The notes: a model not told the origin generated them from the sequence alone. Positions 1-10,994 are shown, counted from the first letter of the stretch. The stretch: DNA of 64,000 nucleotides from Nitzschia sp. DOCU1 (GCA_951394045.1 OX595985.1:5022001-5086000), one strand, 5' to 3'. Made by a program: numbers and translations.

Positions 1-1044
1 CTTCTTTCGGCCAGTCATGGTCATGATGTTCCAAGCACCATGAGGGCGCCTTCGTCGTCGCCCTCTAATGCAAAACCTGACCAGCAGCGCACCCCCACTG
101 CTGCAAGCAACAGTTCTCGAAGCCGCAGCAACGTCTCATCGATAGACCCTATTTTGGGCCTTCCCAGAACACTCCCACCTGCGGGCGCTGGTGCACCAAC
201 AGGGGGCGCTGCGCGTGGTTTCCAAGACCTACCGGTAGCAGGGAATGCTCTTGGGTATGCTGGTTTCCCGTCCCCTTCTTCTTTCCCGTTCTCCTTGGAA
301 GCATTTGTGCCAGCAACAGGTGGAATGGCGATGACTGACGCGGAAGAAGAAGCAGACTCAGTGCTGCTCCGCTTAAGACATCAGGACTTGATGTTAAGCG
401 AAATGATGGCCATGGAACAACGGATCGGCGCGCAACTACAACATCAGCGACCAGATCCTGGTGATATCAGAACAATGGCTTTGTTGCGAGAACGGCAGAA
501 CTATCTTCTCATGCGACAGCCTTCTTTGTTCTTATCTTCTTCTGCTGCTACTTTTCCTGGTGGTGGTCTCTTTCCTGCTTCGGGCAGTGGAGCAGGAGGA
601 GGGCTTACTTCATGGCCAGCAACTTCGATCGCTAGTGCGTCCCCCGCTACGTTGCTATCCATGAGACGGAGTTGGCTGCACCAGCACCAGCACCCTCTCC
701 TTCGAGGTCCTCCTGGCCTTCTTGGTGGTGTGGGCGCCGGTGCTGTAGATCCCACCAGCAGCAGCACATCCGCGGAGCTCTTTCTTTTAGAGCAGCAAAG
801 AGCGAGAATCCAGGAGGCATTAATGACGGAACGATTAATGACACAACACCAGCACGACGAACAGGAACGGCGGCGGCTTCCTCCTCGTCTGCAAGAAGCG
901 GCGGAACGCAAGGAGGACGCGGACAACTACTACCGTCGGTTGGGGAGAGGAGGAGCAGGAGAAAGGGGACAGGATCACCAGACAAACCACAGCAGCCCCG
1001 GGAGGAAGAACAGCGATGGTGGTTCCCGTTCTCCGTCGTTGTAA
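1..1044 (+). CDS. Low-complexity hypothetical protein, 5' partial
   Basis: The frame ending at TAA 1042-1044 is open to the left edge of the window, so the gene may begin outside it; the first ATG inside is at 40, giving 334 residues. The protein is rich in Ser, Ala, Gly, Gln and His, with runs of His-Gln, and two stretches (about residues 98-140 and 235-295) are charged and Leu/Met/Gln-rich in a way that could form coiled coils. The C-terminus is Arg/Gly/Ser-rich. No catalytic motif or known domain was recognised. Overlapping open frames on both strands come from the repetitive composition. It could be a regulatory or nuclear low-complexity protein, but that is a guess; only the open frame is seen. 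Confidence 0.5.
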   Translation, partial: LLSASHGHDVPSTMRAPSSSPSNAKPDQQRTPTAASNSSRSRSNVSSIDPILGLPRTLPPAGAGAPTGGAARGFQDLPVAGNALGYAGFPSPSSFPFSLEAFVPATGGMAMTDAEEEADSVLLRLRHQDLMLSEMMAMEQRIGAQLQHQRPDPGDIRTMALLRERQNYLLMRQPSLFLSSSAATFPGGGLFPASGSGAGGGLTSWPATSIASASPATLLSMRRSWLHQHQHPLLRGPPGLLGGVGAGAVDPTSSSTSAELFLLEQQRARIQEALMTERLMTQHQHDEQERRRLPPRLQEAAERKEDADNYYRRLGRGGAGERGQDHQTNHSSPGRKNSDGGSRSPSL

Positions 1045-1167
1045 GCAGCTGCTGCTGTACTATTAGTACAAGGAGTCTGTGGTGATTGTTCTACTTCCTC
1101 GGCGGCTGCTGGGGCGGCCTTTACTACTACCTTACACTCTTCTTGTTGGCGATTGTTGTGGTCGAAT

Positions 1168-1330
1168 CCTTGTTGCTTCTTCTCTGTTGCTTTATCACCC
1201 AAGAAAGCGAGGGTGGCGACAAAGTAGTAGAGGAGTCGTCAAGTCCTTGTTGCTTGTTCTTGTTCTCTGTTGCTTTATCACCCAAGAACTCGAGGGTGGC
1301 GACAAACAAGTACTAGTAGAGGAGTCGCCC
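1168..1330. repeat. Imperfect tandem duplication, about 80 bp x 2
   Basis: Two adjacent copies start with CCTTGTTGCTT at 1168 and 1245. Both contain CTCTGTTGCTTTATCACCC, a GAGGGTGGCGACAAA segment and AGTAGAGGAGTCG. They differ by small indels. The repeat lies just downstream of the first gene and carries no convincing coding frame. Confidence 0.85.
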
Positions 1331-1344
1331 GCATTATCATCTCT

Positions 1345-1415
1345 CTACTCTCTGTAGAGTAGTAGCCCAGAAAGGCCATAGATGTTTTCCCTCTCTACTA
1401 CGGTAAAGTAGAGAG
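1345..1415. other. Two short hairpins between genes
   Basis: CTACTCT (1345-1351) and AGAGTAG (1356-1362) form a 7-bp stem with loop CTGT. CTCTCTACT (1391-1399) and AGTAGAGAG (1407-1415) form a 9-bp stem with a 7-nt loop. Both are built from the same CTCTACT word. They could mark a transcript 3' end or be a decayed repeat; function is unknown. The rest of 1045-2002 shows no gene. Confidence 0.6.
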
Positions 1416-2002
1416 TACGAGCTCTACTTAGTAGCTACCGTTTTTTGTGATGGCGTTCCTTACTTCCTCTGGGGGCACATCGTATCGTGGTGATTCAAGT
1501 GCCACGCGAGCACATGCAAAATTCTAAAAAGTAGAACATTTCGCTTGTCGGCCTTCGTGTTTTGCGAATCCGGAGCTCGCCGGGCGCTTCTCGCTAAATG
1601 TCCAGTAAGCATTAGAGAACAATGCACGCCAGAGAAAAGAGCGAAAGAATAGCAAGCTTTTTGGGGCATATTTTCACATGGTAAACGGGTACAGTACCAC
1701 CACGCAATGAAGATAGTACGTTATGTTCTACCACGGGACCATTATGTACGTGCTATCAGGCGGACTCGTTGCAGGTAGTGAGTCTGATAAGTCAATCGGA
1801 TTTTGACGGACGTTGTCCGAGAGGGAGAAAAAGTATCAATCGATGTGCTTCGTCGGACTTCGGGACATCGTGCCTTTCATCCACCGACCGCCGACAGTGA
1901 CAATGACATCCGCCTCGAAATAAGATCGTCGTCGGTGGTACCTCTAGTCTATCAGGAGTGCACATCTTGCGTTGCTCTCTCCGTCTCTAGCTTCTAGCAA
2001 AC

Positions 2003-5000
2003 ATGTTGGATAAATCCGCAAAAAGTGCCGGGCGGGTGTTGCTTCCCGATTATGCCACACCCGTCAAGTATGACTTGAAATTAACCCCTGATTTGAAGCA
2101 GTACACCTTTGCAGGCCTAGTCGCCATAGAAATGACTACTTCGGCGAGTGCGGGGGAGCAAAAGACGATCACCTTGCATGCCAAGGAACTTTTGTTTAAA
2201 GGAGCCAAGTTTCAGGTGGGCGACAAAACCGTCGACGCTGAAGAGGTAAGTCGTCGCACCTGGCCGAATTCTCCAGGTTCCTCCGGCTCAAAGTGGTAGT
2301 GAAATTCAAACAAACATGCCGAGGCCTAACCTTCTCCTGCTGTCTTGATAGATCAATGTCAACTTGAAAGCTACGACTGTGACGTTTGTTTTCCCGGAAG
2401 CTCTCCCGGCTTCGAGTACGATTACGTTGACTATTGACTATACAGGAATTCTGAACAATCAAATGGCTGGATTTTATCGATCGCACTATAAGGACACCAA
2501 CGGCAAAGACAAGATTGTTGCTTCTACTCAGTAAGTAGCAACAAAGTATTGGCATGGCATTATGTGAAGTTATTTTGTTTCTCAACTCCTTATTCTCCAG
2601 ATTTGAAGCGCTCGATGCCCGTCGTGCCTTTCCCTGTGTCGATGAACCTGCCGTCAAAGCGACCTTTCTAGTCACTCTGATTGTGCCTCCCAACTTGGAA
2701 TGTTTTTCCAACATGCCCGAATCCAAACGTATTACTTTGTCTGAGGAGTTAGTGGAAATTTCCTTTTTGGAGTCTCCTAAAATGAGTACTTATCTACTAG
2801 CGTTTTGCGTCGGAGAATTTGATTTTGTCCAAGCCATGACACCCAAAGGAGGTGTCTTGGTCAAAGTATACGCTCCTCGAGGACGATCGGCAAGTTGTCA
2901 TTATGCCTTGGATACGGCCGTCCGAGCTTTGGATGCTTATGATGAGTTTTTTGGAGTCAAATATCCGCTACCAAAGTTGGACATGGTGGCGATTCCGGAA
3001 TTTGTAAGTAGTTGCTAGCCAGGAGAACAACGATGATTGAAAGGCGCAAGCTCATCTAACAACGGCTATTTTCCCTTGCTCACTCTTTACGACAGGCCAT
3101 GGGTGCCATGGAAAACTGGGGCTTGGTGACTTATCGCGACGTCGATTTGTTAATTGATCCCGTCACAGCGAGCAGCCGTCAGAGGCAGCGGGTGTGTACG
3201 GTTGTTTGCCACGAATTGGCACATATGTGGTTTGGGGTAAGCGAGTTTCCAAAACACATCAATCAGTCAATCAAGTAGATGCGTTTCTCTCGACACTCGG
3301 ACTCACACCCGTCCCTCCCGTCATCTCCTCAGAACCTCGTGACTATGCAGTGGTGGGATGATCTCTGGTTGAATGAAGGTTTTGCGTCATGGGCCGAAAA
3401 CTGGTCGGCACATGAATGTTTCCCCGAGTATCAAATGTGGGATCAATTTGTCAATGATCACCTCAGTCGATCGCTCAAGTTGGACGGTTTGCTATCTTCC
3501 CATCCGATTCAAGTGCCTATCCAACATGCGGAAGAAGTCGAACAAGTATTTGATGCGATTTCGTATTGCAAGGGTGGAAGTGTCGTTCGAATGGTTTGCG
3601 CCGTCTTGGGCATGCCCAACTTTCAAAAGGGTCTTCAGAATTACATGGCGAAGCATGCGTATGGCAACACGGAAACCTTGGATTTGTGGCAGGCGTGGCA
3701 AGATGTATCGGGAATGCCGATTCAAGAAATGATGGCGTCCTGGACGGAACAAATGGGATTTCCACTTGTCAAAGTCATCAAGGAAGACTGGCAAGACGAT
3801 AAGGTGATCTTGGAGTTGGAGCAATCTTGGTTCTTGGCCGATGGATCAGATGTTCCGGAAGACGGCAAGAACAAACTCTGGACCATTCCCATTCTGACTG
3901 TCACTCCTGCCGGAGTTCAACAAGATATGATCTTGATGAGGGAGAAGCAGGCAACCGTTACTATTCCATTATCGTCCAAGTCGGACTGGGTAAAACTCAA
4001 CGCGGGGCAAGAAGTTCCCATGCGGGTGCAATACTCGGATGAAATGCTCTCGCGACTCAGCAAGGCGTTGGAGGCGAAGCAAGTCAAGGCCCCAGCGGAC
4101 CGCGTTGGCTTGATCATGGATGCGTATGCCTTGGTAAAGGCCAAGAAGATGACCCCAGAGGGTCTGATCAAAATTCTCGCCGGCCTCAAGGATGAAGATG
4201 ATTGTGTAGTCTGGCAAGGCCTCGCGGATGCTCTTGGCGGTTTGGAAACTGTACTTTCGGAGGATGACGCTATCCATTCCTTGTTTTGCAAATTCGCTCG
4301 ACAGCTTGTGCTTCCCCTCGTTGACAAGGTCGGATGGGAAGCCAAACCAGGCGACGCACACTTGACTTCGATCCTGCGTGGGATTATGCTATCCTTGTTG
4401 AGCACGTTTTGTTCGGATGACGAAAAAGTCAAAGAAGAAGCCAAGAAACGATGTGAAGCCTTTTTGGAAGATCCAACCAACGTGATTGCACTCCCGACTG
4501 ATATCAAGAGCCCCGTCTTCAAGATCTATGTCGAGGCTGGCGGCGAAAAAGAATACGAGGCCATCAAGGGGTACTACTACAAAGCCAAGGATAATGCCGA
4601 GAGAAAGCACGTTCTCAATACGCTTGGACACACTCCGGACCTCAAGTTGAAGCTAGCTACCCTGGACTGGACAACTTCTGGCGAAGTCAAATTGCAAGAC
4701 TTTTTCTACGCCATTGGGAGCGTGGGTCATTCCGGAAAGCAAGGCCGCGAAATCTCCTGGCAGTATTTCCAAGATCATCACAAGCGGCTTTCGGAAATGG
4801 TCGCCAAAGCGAGTCCTTCTCTCATGGATGCGGTCATTGTCATGTGCAGCGGAGGCTTTTGCAGCGAGGCCAAGGCAGATGAAATCGATGCATTCTTCAA
4901 GGAACATCCATTCCCCAAGAACGAGAGAAAGATTGCTCAAATGACGGAAAATATGAGGGCCAATGGCAAATTCTTTGACATTTTGATGGGTAGCGATCTT

Positions 5001-5033
5001 GCCAAGCAGGACTTTTGGGACAGTCTGATGTAA
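2003..5033 (+). CDS. M1 family puromycin-sensitive-type aminopeptidase, five exons
   Basis: A zinc metallopeptidase that removes N-terminal residues from peptides. Exons were read at 2003-2245, 2352-2530, 2601-3003, 3096-3236 and 3333-5033. All four introns are GT-AG and the phases join into an 888-residue protein, the usual length of the family. The exopeptidase motif GAMEN is at residues 278-282. The zinc motif HELAH is at 314-318 and the third ligand Glu337 (NEGF) lies 18 residues on, across intron 4. [13 protein letters not shown] bridges intron 2, as in family members. The C-terminal half is the helical ERAP1-like domain. No signal peptide or membrane segment is seen, so a cytosolic enzyme is likely. 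The start is the first ATG of the first exon, and the upstream 5' stretch has no better start. Function by family is secure; substrates are not known. Confidence 0.95.
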
Positions 5034-6440
5034 AACTTCTACTTAAACTCTCCTTAGCCCTTTCTTGTCATCATCCTTTTTGTGCCCCGTACAAAGTAAT
5101 CGATAGTCAGTCACTATCCTAATCGGTCGATGGCGAAGGCACGAGCCCGAAGCGAAAATGCCACGCCGGCCGAGTCGAGGTGAAGAGATGCTGACGTTAC
5201 AAGCTGCCAAAGGCGATTACCCCCACGACAGGACGATCGTATTCTAGAATAAGATGCATCAAAGGCAACGGCACGAGGCAAGAGAAAGCCGGACGACAGC
5301 CGCCTTGTCATGCCATGCGACGAAAGGAGCATTGGCAGGAAAATAAACAATTTGGCTAGCAGAAACGGCAACGATGATTTGCTTGTGCCAGAATCCAGCC
5401 CAGGCATGATTCTACTACTGGTGTACGGGAATGGATGGACCAATGCAACCCAGAACTTTGTCGCAAACAACACCACGCCGACGATCTATCTGAACTCTAG
5501 AGCCATTCATGAAAGAGTCGTCGCTCTCGTCGCCAAGATCGAAAGCCGAGTGAATATTTTGGGGATTTTAATAACCGACCGAATGAATCCTTTTCTCATT
5601 CCCCGCCCCTACTCTTGAGGGTAGGTGGCCGTCGATCGGGGCTTGAAAGCGCTGAACTTCAGAGAACAGTCTTACCTGTGTATGATATTTCTCAGTTGCC
5701 GGAAAGGGCACAGTGGGATCTGTACTGCGTGCTCGCACGAGACATCGACCATATGTAAAGTTGAAGCTTTAAATGCAAAATCAAGGATCATTGGAGAAAC
5801 AAGCCGCGCAATACGAACTTTTTCACTCGATCCGCGTTATCCTCTCGCTTGAAACGCGATGGGCGTACGGCATTCGTTAAATAAAGAGGTGTTGGTTCGC
5901 AAAAAATGGCTTATGGATGGTATGACCGTTCGCTGAGATCACCCTAAATTTTGTTTAAGCCGTCGACATTCGTACAGAAACTCCGTCGAGAAGCCCATGG
6001 TTCGTCGTTCAGCCAACTGCGCCACGCTAACACATGCGTACACGCATGGCGGCCCGTTCCTGCATATCATCGGGATAAGTAGGAACCCGATTACAACAAC
6101 AAAGCCCCTAATCAACCATCAAAAAGCACCAACACGAGTACACTGCCCTTCTCTATTTCGCCAGGGATTATTCCCTACCTTTCAAGTTTACTCCCTTCTT
6201 AGGCATACGCTCAACAAAAGACAACAGAAGAGAACTAGGGATGAAAATGAACTTGTTGTGAAGCAGCACTGGAAGAAGTCGAGTTTTGTGCTAAGAAAGA
6301 GTTAGCTGTTGGGCACCTCTAACGTTCTACTAGAGGATTGAAAAGCTGAAGGAGAACCCATCCCCTACATTGATGAACGTATCGAGGCTTCTGCTGAATT
6401 TTGCTAAGTTTGACTGAAGGAGAGGAGAGCCGTTGTCAAA
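5034..6440. other. Intergenic region, 1.4 kb, no gene recognised
   Basis: This stretch separates the aminopeptidase stop from the kinase start. It has short open frames on both strands without recognisable domains, codon bias or splice structure. It presumably holds the 3' end of the first gene and the promoter and 5' UTR of the second. No tRNA-like or repeat structure was noticed. Confidence 0.5.
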
Positions 6441-8570
6441 ATGGATCACAGCTACTTTTTTTCAGGAGGCGGGGGTCAAGAATCCATGAGTCAGCGTCGC
6501 CTGGGCACGCTTCGAAGGACTCGAATGTCCTCGCCACAGATGACTTCCTTCCAAGGTTTGTGCACGCCCCCCATTATGGCTCATTTGAGACAATTGGAGA
6601 TGAAGCATTTTGATGGTCCACTTTACATGAAGACAACACAGATCATGTTTTCAGATGTGGCCTTCGAGTCTGAACTAGGCCGGGGCCGATACACCAACGT
6701 TTTTCAAGTACGAATACGATCAAATGCTTCGGAGAAACGCTATGCGTTGAAATCGCTCAACCCCAGCCGGATACGGCAGTATGCAGACGCCAAACAGAGC
6801 AATGGTGGCGCTAATGATCCAAAACAGAGTGCGTCTCAAGTTCTGGCAGGTGCAGCAGAGGAATTGTATCGAGAAGCTACTATTTTGTCTGGATGCGATC
6901 ACCCCAGCATAATAAGACTTCAGGGCGTGGCGATTGAAGGCTTAGTTGGAAGCTTCAGCATCAATCCGTCCGATCCAATATCGTTAGCACGCGGAGAGCA
7001 TGGCTACTTTATTCTTCTGGATCGGATCAGTGAAACTTTGGAGCAACGCCTTCCGAAGTGGCGCCAGCTTCAGCAGGGAATGTTCCCTAGAATACGGAGG
7101 TCAAGTCTCAGCAAATCGCGACGGTCTTCGGAGAACAAACATGCTCTTACTCGGAATAGGTCAACGCCGCTCATGGCTTTCGATTTAGGGTCTTCAAATC
7201 GTAGCGATGAAACCCAGGGCGCTGATCTTTCGGAACGAATGGCAATTGCCACTTCCATCGCCAGTGCCGTTACCTATTTGCACAACAATCGCCAAATAGT
7301 CGTTCGGGACTTATGTCCTGAATCGATAGGCTTTGATGCCTGGACCGGTGAGGTCAAACTTTTCAACTTGGGCTTGGCACGGACGCCCCAAGAATGCTTT
7401 TTGGACATTCAACTCGAGGGCAATTTTCGTTACATGGCGCCTGAGATTATGCTGTGTCAGCCCTCGGGGTTCCCAGGCGATATTTATAGTTTTGGAGTGT
7501 TGCTTTGGGAAATAATAACGTTGGAACGTCCCTACGACGCCTTCTTTACTCCGGGCCCTGATGGCAAGGAGATCTTTGCTCAATCCAAGTTTAGGGATCA
7601 GGTCATTTTGAACAAGCAGTGGAGACCTAACTGTGCCTCTATCTCCGACCCGGAAGCCAAGCGTTTGATTCAAGAATGCTGGTGTTCCGATCCCGATGCA
7701 CGCCCCAACGCGGAACAAGTATTTTGGCGGTTGGAACAAAGCATTGTCATGCGCCAGCGTATACAGGTGCAGCAACGGCGACTTTCCGTCAAGGGAGGCT
7801 TTCGCCGGACATCCTTTCATTCCACTTCAACAGGAAGCGGGGGCAAGGCAAATGCTTGCACTGATAGCTACAGTTCGACTTCGCCGAAGCAGCCTCGGCG
7901 CCGTAGTAGCCTACTTAATGTGTTCTCGCGACGAGCTAGCTCGTCCAGGGCATCTTCGTCAGGGGATCTGATCGTAAATCAACAACAGCAAGAGCGGCCG
8001 TCCGCAATGGAATTAGCAGCTGCTGAAGTTGCGGCAGGCTTTTTGGAAGACGACGATGACTGCAGTGAAGGCAGTATAAGAGCAGAACCGCGAATTCCGG
8101 GCGAAGGCTTCGACATCACTATGATGGCACCTCCTCCACCGGATAGTACTTCGTTCAAAAATGAAGACACAGCGACGACGCCGTCGCTGTCCTTGTCAGA
8201 GTTCCGAGCTCGACTGAAGGTGTCAACACCAAACTCAACCGGAAAGCAGCCGTCCTCAACCATTTCTCTTGAAAAGATCAGGAACAACGACAAAAAGCCG
8301 CGGTCCCAGTCTTTGCATAGCTTGCCCGGAGCTTATTCATCGAAGGATCCTCCGTTTTATGATGAGATTCTTGCCAAGGACAAACAGATGCCAGTGAATA
8401 GCGCCAAGAACACAAAGCATCTAGTGGATAACACCAAGGACAAGAAGCAACCAATGAATCGTGGCGGGGGTTTGTGGGGGAGGCTATCCACCGGCCGTGG
8501 CAGCATGGAAAAACATTCCAGCTTCTTTTCTCGCAAGAAGACATCCTCACCGGATCGCGTGGTACAATAA
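6441..8570 (+). CDS. TKL-like protein kinase with degenerate motifs, predicted pseudokinase
   Basis: Single-exon, 709 residues. The kinase fold runs from about residue 72 to 445: glycine loop ELGRGRYTNV (G80, G82), VAIK-type Lys104 in YALKSL, an alpha-C Glu (probably E145), and an 80-residue basic Ser/Arg insert (about 205-262) in the N-lobe/hinge area. The catalytic loop reads VVRDLCPESIGF: Asp290 is kept but the His is Val and the metal-binding Asn is Ser295. The DFG motif is NLG (309-311). The APE motif (333-335) and the DIYSFG segment are intact. The C-terminal 250 residues are Ser/Arg/Lys-rich and disordered-looking. Loss of both metal ligands suggests a scaffold or allosteric pseudokinase rather than an active enzyme. 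Related diatom kinases commonly read RDLKPDNIGFD at this loop, so the degeneration seems specific. The next 320 bp (8571-8893) hold no gene. Confidence 0.85.
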   Translation: MDHSYFFSGGGGQESMSQRRLGTLRRTRMSSPQMTSFQGLCTPPIMAHLRQLEMKHFDGPLYMKTTQIMFSDVAFESELGRGRYTNVFQVRIRSNASEKRYALKSLNPSRIRQYADAKQSNGGANDPKQSASQVLAGAAEELYREATILSGCDHPSIIRLQGVAIEGLVGSFSINPSDPISLARGEHGYFILLDRISETLEQRLPKWRQLQQGMFPRIRRSSLSKSRRSSENKHALTRNRSTPLMAFDLGSSNRSDETQGADLSERMAIATSIASAVTYLHNNRQIVVRDLCPESIGFDAWTGEVKLFNLGLARTPQECFLDIQLEGNFRYMAPEIMLCQPSGFPGDIYSFGVLLWEIITLERPYDAFFTPGPDGKEIFAQSKFRDQVILNKQWRPNCASISDPEAKRLIQECWCSDPDARPNAEQVFWRLEQSIVMRQRIQVQQRRLSVKGGFRRTSFHSTSTGSGGKANACTDSYSSTSPKQPRRRSSLLNVFSRRASSSRASSSGDLIVNQQQQERPSAMELAAAEVAAGFLEDDDDCSEGSIRAEPRIPGEGFDITMMAPPPPDSTSFKNEDTATTPSLSLSEFRARLKVSTPNSTGKQPSSTISLEKIRNNDKKPRSQSLHSLPGAYSSKDPPFYDEILAKDKQMPVNSAKNTKHLVDNTKDKKQPMNRGGGLWGRLSTGRGSMEKHSSFFSRKKTSSPDRVVQ

Positions 8571-8959
8571 GAAGACTCGCCGCGTTGTCTTCGGTCCATC
8601 TTTAGGCGAGTGTTTACCCCAACAGTAGAAGGGATGTTCGAATCACGGACTAGGATAGTAGAGGAAGTGGGTCACACACATACTAGCCGCAATGCAAACT
8701 TCGAGAAACAACATTGCTCTCCCATTGTTCCGTTAGTGGAGGGAACTGTACTCTGTTAGGGAGTCGAATAGAAAATCTTCCTCCTACTATCTATTCTCTG
8801 CAGAACTAAACTACGATACCAAGATCCCGTGCATGGAGCGCGCTGGGGGGTGGGGCGCGCCTGTGAGGCCTAATCTTTCATTTTGATTATTCGATGAAGT
8901 CGAAAGATTACGAGCGCGCCGGAAAAGGCCTCAATCGTGAGAAGCAAGAGTTTTTTACC

Positions 8960-9796
8960 ATGGCGACAGTTTCCATTCCACTTTCCCCCCAAACACCCAA
9001 GTCGCCGTTGATTTGTTTGACATACAGTATACCAAAGAACATGAATGTTGCTGTGGAAGGTGCCATTTCTACCCCTAGTCGCGCCGATAGCCCCGCGACC
9101 GTCCTCCCGCCAGATGAAACCTTGATCGAAATCCTGCACTGGCTCCCCACTGCGAAAGACTGCGTCGCTTGGGAGTTGACTTGTCGCCGTCTGCACAAGG
9201 TAATCCATCAGGATGTTACCGTATTGCCACGCCTGGTCCAAAGCCGAGGCATTCCTCCCAAAATTTCGACGTGGGAGCAACTTGCCTGGTACGAGCGACT
9301 GTGCCAGTACAACCTTCTCAAAGAGAATCGCATTGGATTTGCCCTGGGCAGTACTGAAATTAGGGATCCCGGGGGTGACGAGAACGACTCCAAAATTCGA
9401 GGAAATATTGAGCGCATTGCAAATGTTCGAGCCTTGATGAAGGAATTCCCGAGGATGCGCGTAACAGTCGATATATACTGTGGAAGTTACCCCTTTTCCG
9501 GTGATCTTTCCTTGATTTCCCAACGCATGAATGCGGTATGGAAAGCATTGACGCGGCATAACTATTCTCTCGCCAGGCGCACTACCATGAGTAGTTGGTG
9601 GGGCCCGACAACTTCTAGGCAGGGAGCCCTGGTTCCACCCACTCATCCTTATGCCACTTTAGCTCGACGAGGGAATGGATGGGTTCTGTTGCGTTTGGAA
9701 CTGGACGGCATTGAACTTCCAGAGCTTCCCGACTTTTACAATTATGGGGGGTGGGGGGAGTTTTTGAATTCCAGTCTTAGGAGGTACCGGCGGTAG
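8960..9796 (+). CDS. F-box protein with OmpA-like C-terminal region
   Basis: A 278-residue protein from the ATG at 8960, which sits in a good context (ACCATGG); an in-frame ATG at 8894 would add 22 charged residues. An F-box-like segment (DETLIEILHWLPTAKDCVAW followed by a TCRRLHKVI helix) spans about residues 50-85 and would bind Skp1 in an SCF ubiquitin ligase. Farther on, RIANVRALMKEFPRMRVTVD, a CGSYP segment and an ISQRMNAVWKAL helix resemble the beta-alpha-beta layout of OmpA-like domains that follow F-boxes in diatom protein families. The F-box call is moderately secure; the OmpA-like call is by pattern only. Substrate is unknown. Confidence 0.7.
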   Translation: MATVSIPLSPQTPKSPLICLTYSIPKNMNVAVEGAISTPSRADSPATVLPPDETLIEILHWLPTAKDCVAWELTCRRLHKVIHQDVTVLPRLVQSRGIPPKISTWEQLAWYERLCQYNLLKENRIGFALGSTEIRDPGGDENDSKIRGNIERIANVRALMKEFPRMRVTVDIYCGSYPFSGDLSLISQRMNAVWKALTRHNYSLARRTTMSSWWGPTTSRQGALVPPTHPYATLARRGNGWVLLRLELDGIELPELPDFYNYGGWGEFLNSSLRRYRR

Positions 9797-9937
9797 AGTA
9801 TTCTACTTTACTGCTCGTCAATTACTATCCTACAGGGCAATGAAGGAGTTGCGTAACTACTAACTAATATAGCCATGTCAATGTCAAAAAGTCCACCACG
9901 CCTCTTTCTTCTTCAACCCCTAGCACAACTGTATGCC

Positions 9938-10822
9938 TTAAAAGATTCCTTTGGGATCATCCAATGGCCAGTCACCCAGTGCTGCAATCGTTTCCTTTTC
10001 AGTATCCAAAAATGCCAACTCGTTGCCTTGAGTATCCAATACCACAAAGGCTGGAATCCCCGAACGCCGCGGTTTTGTTTCCGAGGTAATCTCCTTGGCT
10101 TCAGCACCTGCCCAAATTCCATACTTGGCCTTCAAGGCATTGGCTTGTGGGCCAAAGGGTACCCCCAGTGCCCATTCGAGCTTTTGCATGCGATCCAATT
10201 GAAATTCCAAGGAACGATCCGAGGGTACATAAATCAATTGAATAGCTTGTCCACTTTCTTTCAAAGCCAACATGTATTGTGGCAACATGTACTCTAATTC
10301 ACGACATTGTGGACACCATCCGGCACCAAAATACAAGGCGACTCGTTGACCTTGTACCAAGGGAGCAATGTCCGATGCTGATTCCAGAGCATCGCCTTGA
10401 CGATTGATCAATGTAATGTCGTCCAACAAAGCCTTTTTCACATTTTCAATAGATACTTCTAGGGGTGTGTCTGTGATGGTGGCCATGGCGGCAGTCAATC
10501 CAAAAATATCCGAATTGGTCGTTTCGTTGGTAGTCGCCACGGCGTCGCCTTGAATGACAACCGTCGGTTCTTGCTTGTCATCATCACTACTATTGTCAGT
10601 GCTAGCACTAGCATCCCAGAGACCGGTCGCGGGGCGCCTTAAGTTCCTGCAGGACGGTGCCCACACAAGAGTAAAGGCTTGACCATGCGAGGCCAGCAAG
10701 GCAAGGAGGATGACAGCCATCCAAAACGCGCCTAACGTAGTCACGGGGTTTGATCGAGACAAGGAAAGTAACGTCATTTCAGATAGTGCCGATGGATTGA
10801 TTGATGTATCAAAAGCTTTCAA
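9938..10822 (-). CDS. Thioredoxin-fold (nucleoredoxin/tryparedoxin-like) protein, probably plastid-targeted
   Basis: 294 residues. The redox site is WCPQC (169-173), preceded by VALYFGAGW as in thioredoxin-like folds, with a cis-Pro loop SGIPAFVVLD near the C-terminus, matching nucleoredoxin/tryparedoxin layout. The N-terminus has a hydrophobic stretch (about 31-45) followed by SHGQAFTLVWAPS: cleavage before Phe50 would match the Ala-Phe context of diatom signal-plus-transit peptides, so plastid import across four membranes is a reasonable inference. An alternative start at Met16 would keep the signal. It is divergently transcribed from the MsrA gene, with 428 bp between the starts, which hints at shared control of two redox-repair proteins. 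Exact substrate unknown. Confidence 0.85.
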   Translation of the reverse strand: MKAFDTSINPSALSEMTLLSLSRSNPVTTLGAFWMAVILLALLASHGQAFTLVWAPSCRNLRRPATGLWDASASTDNSSDDDKQEPTVVIQGDAVATTNETTNSDIFGLTAAMATITDTPLEVSIENVKKALLDDITLINRQGDALESASDIAPLVQGQRVALYFGAGWCPQCRELEYMLPQYMLALKESGQAIQLIYVPSDRSLEFQLDRMQKLEWALGVPFGPQANALKAKYGIWAGAEAKEITSETKPRRSGIPAFVVLDTQGNELAFLDTEKETIAALGDWPLDDPKGIF

Positions 10823-10994
10823 CTAAACACAGGCGACAGAGGGATGGATGTTTTGTGATGAAAATGACAGCGTCATCGAGTTTGAATCTCTGCGTTGATG
10901 GTGATGGGGATGGCATGTGTGACATGTATGACATGTGCGGTGACGAGCGACGGCCACACCTCTCAAGATGATTGGTCTGTCTGTCCACCAGTGC

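Noticed and set aside
501..1357. Several overlapping reading frames on both strands of the first gene and its repeat
   Set aside because: They arise from low-complexity and tandem repeat composition and lack independent support.
1803..1997. Short reading frame just upstream of the aminopeptidase
   Set aside because: Ends before the aminopeptidase ATG, is not in frame with it and has no family features; probably 5' UTR.
5114..5476. 120-residue minus-strand reading frame
   Set aside because: No recognisable domain, no splice structure, overlaps a comparable frame on the other strand; likely chance.
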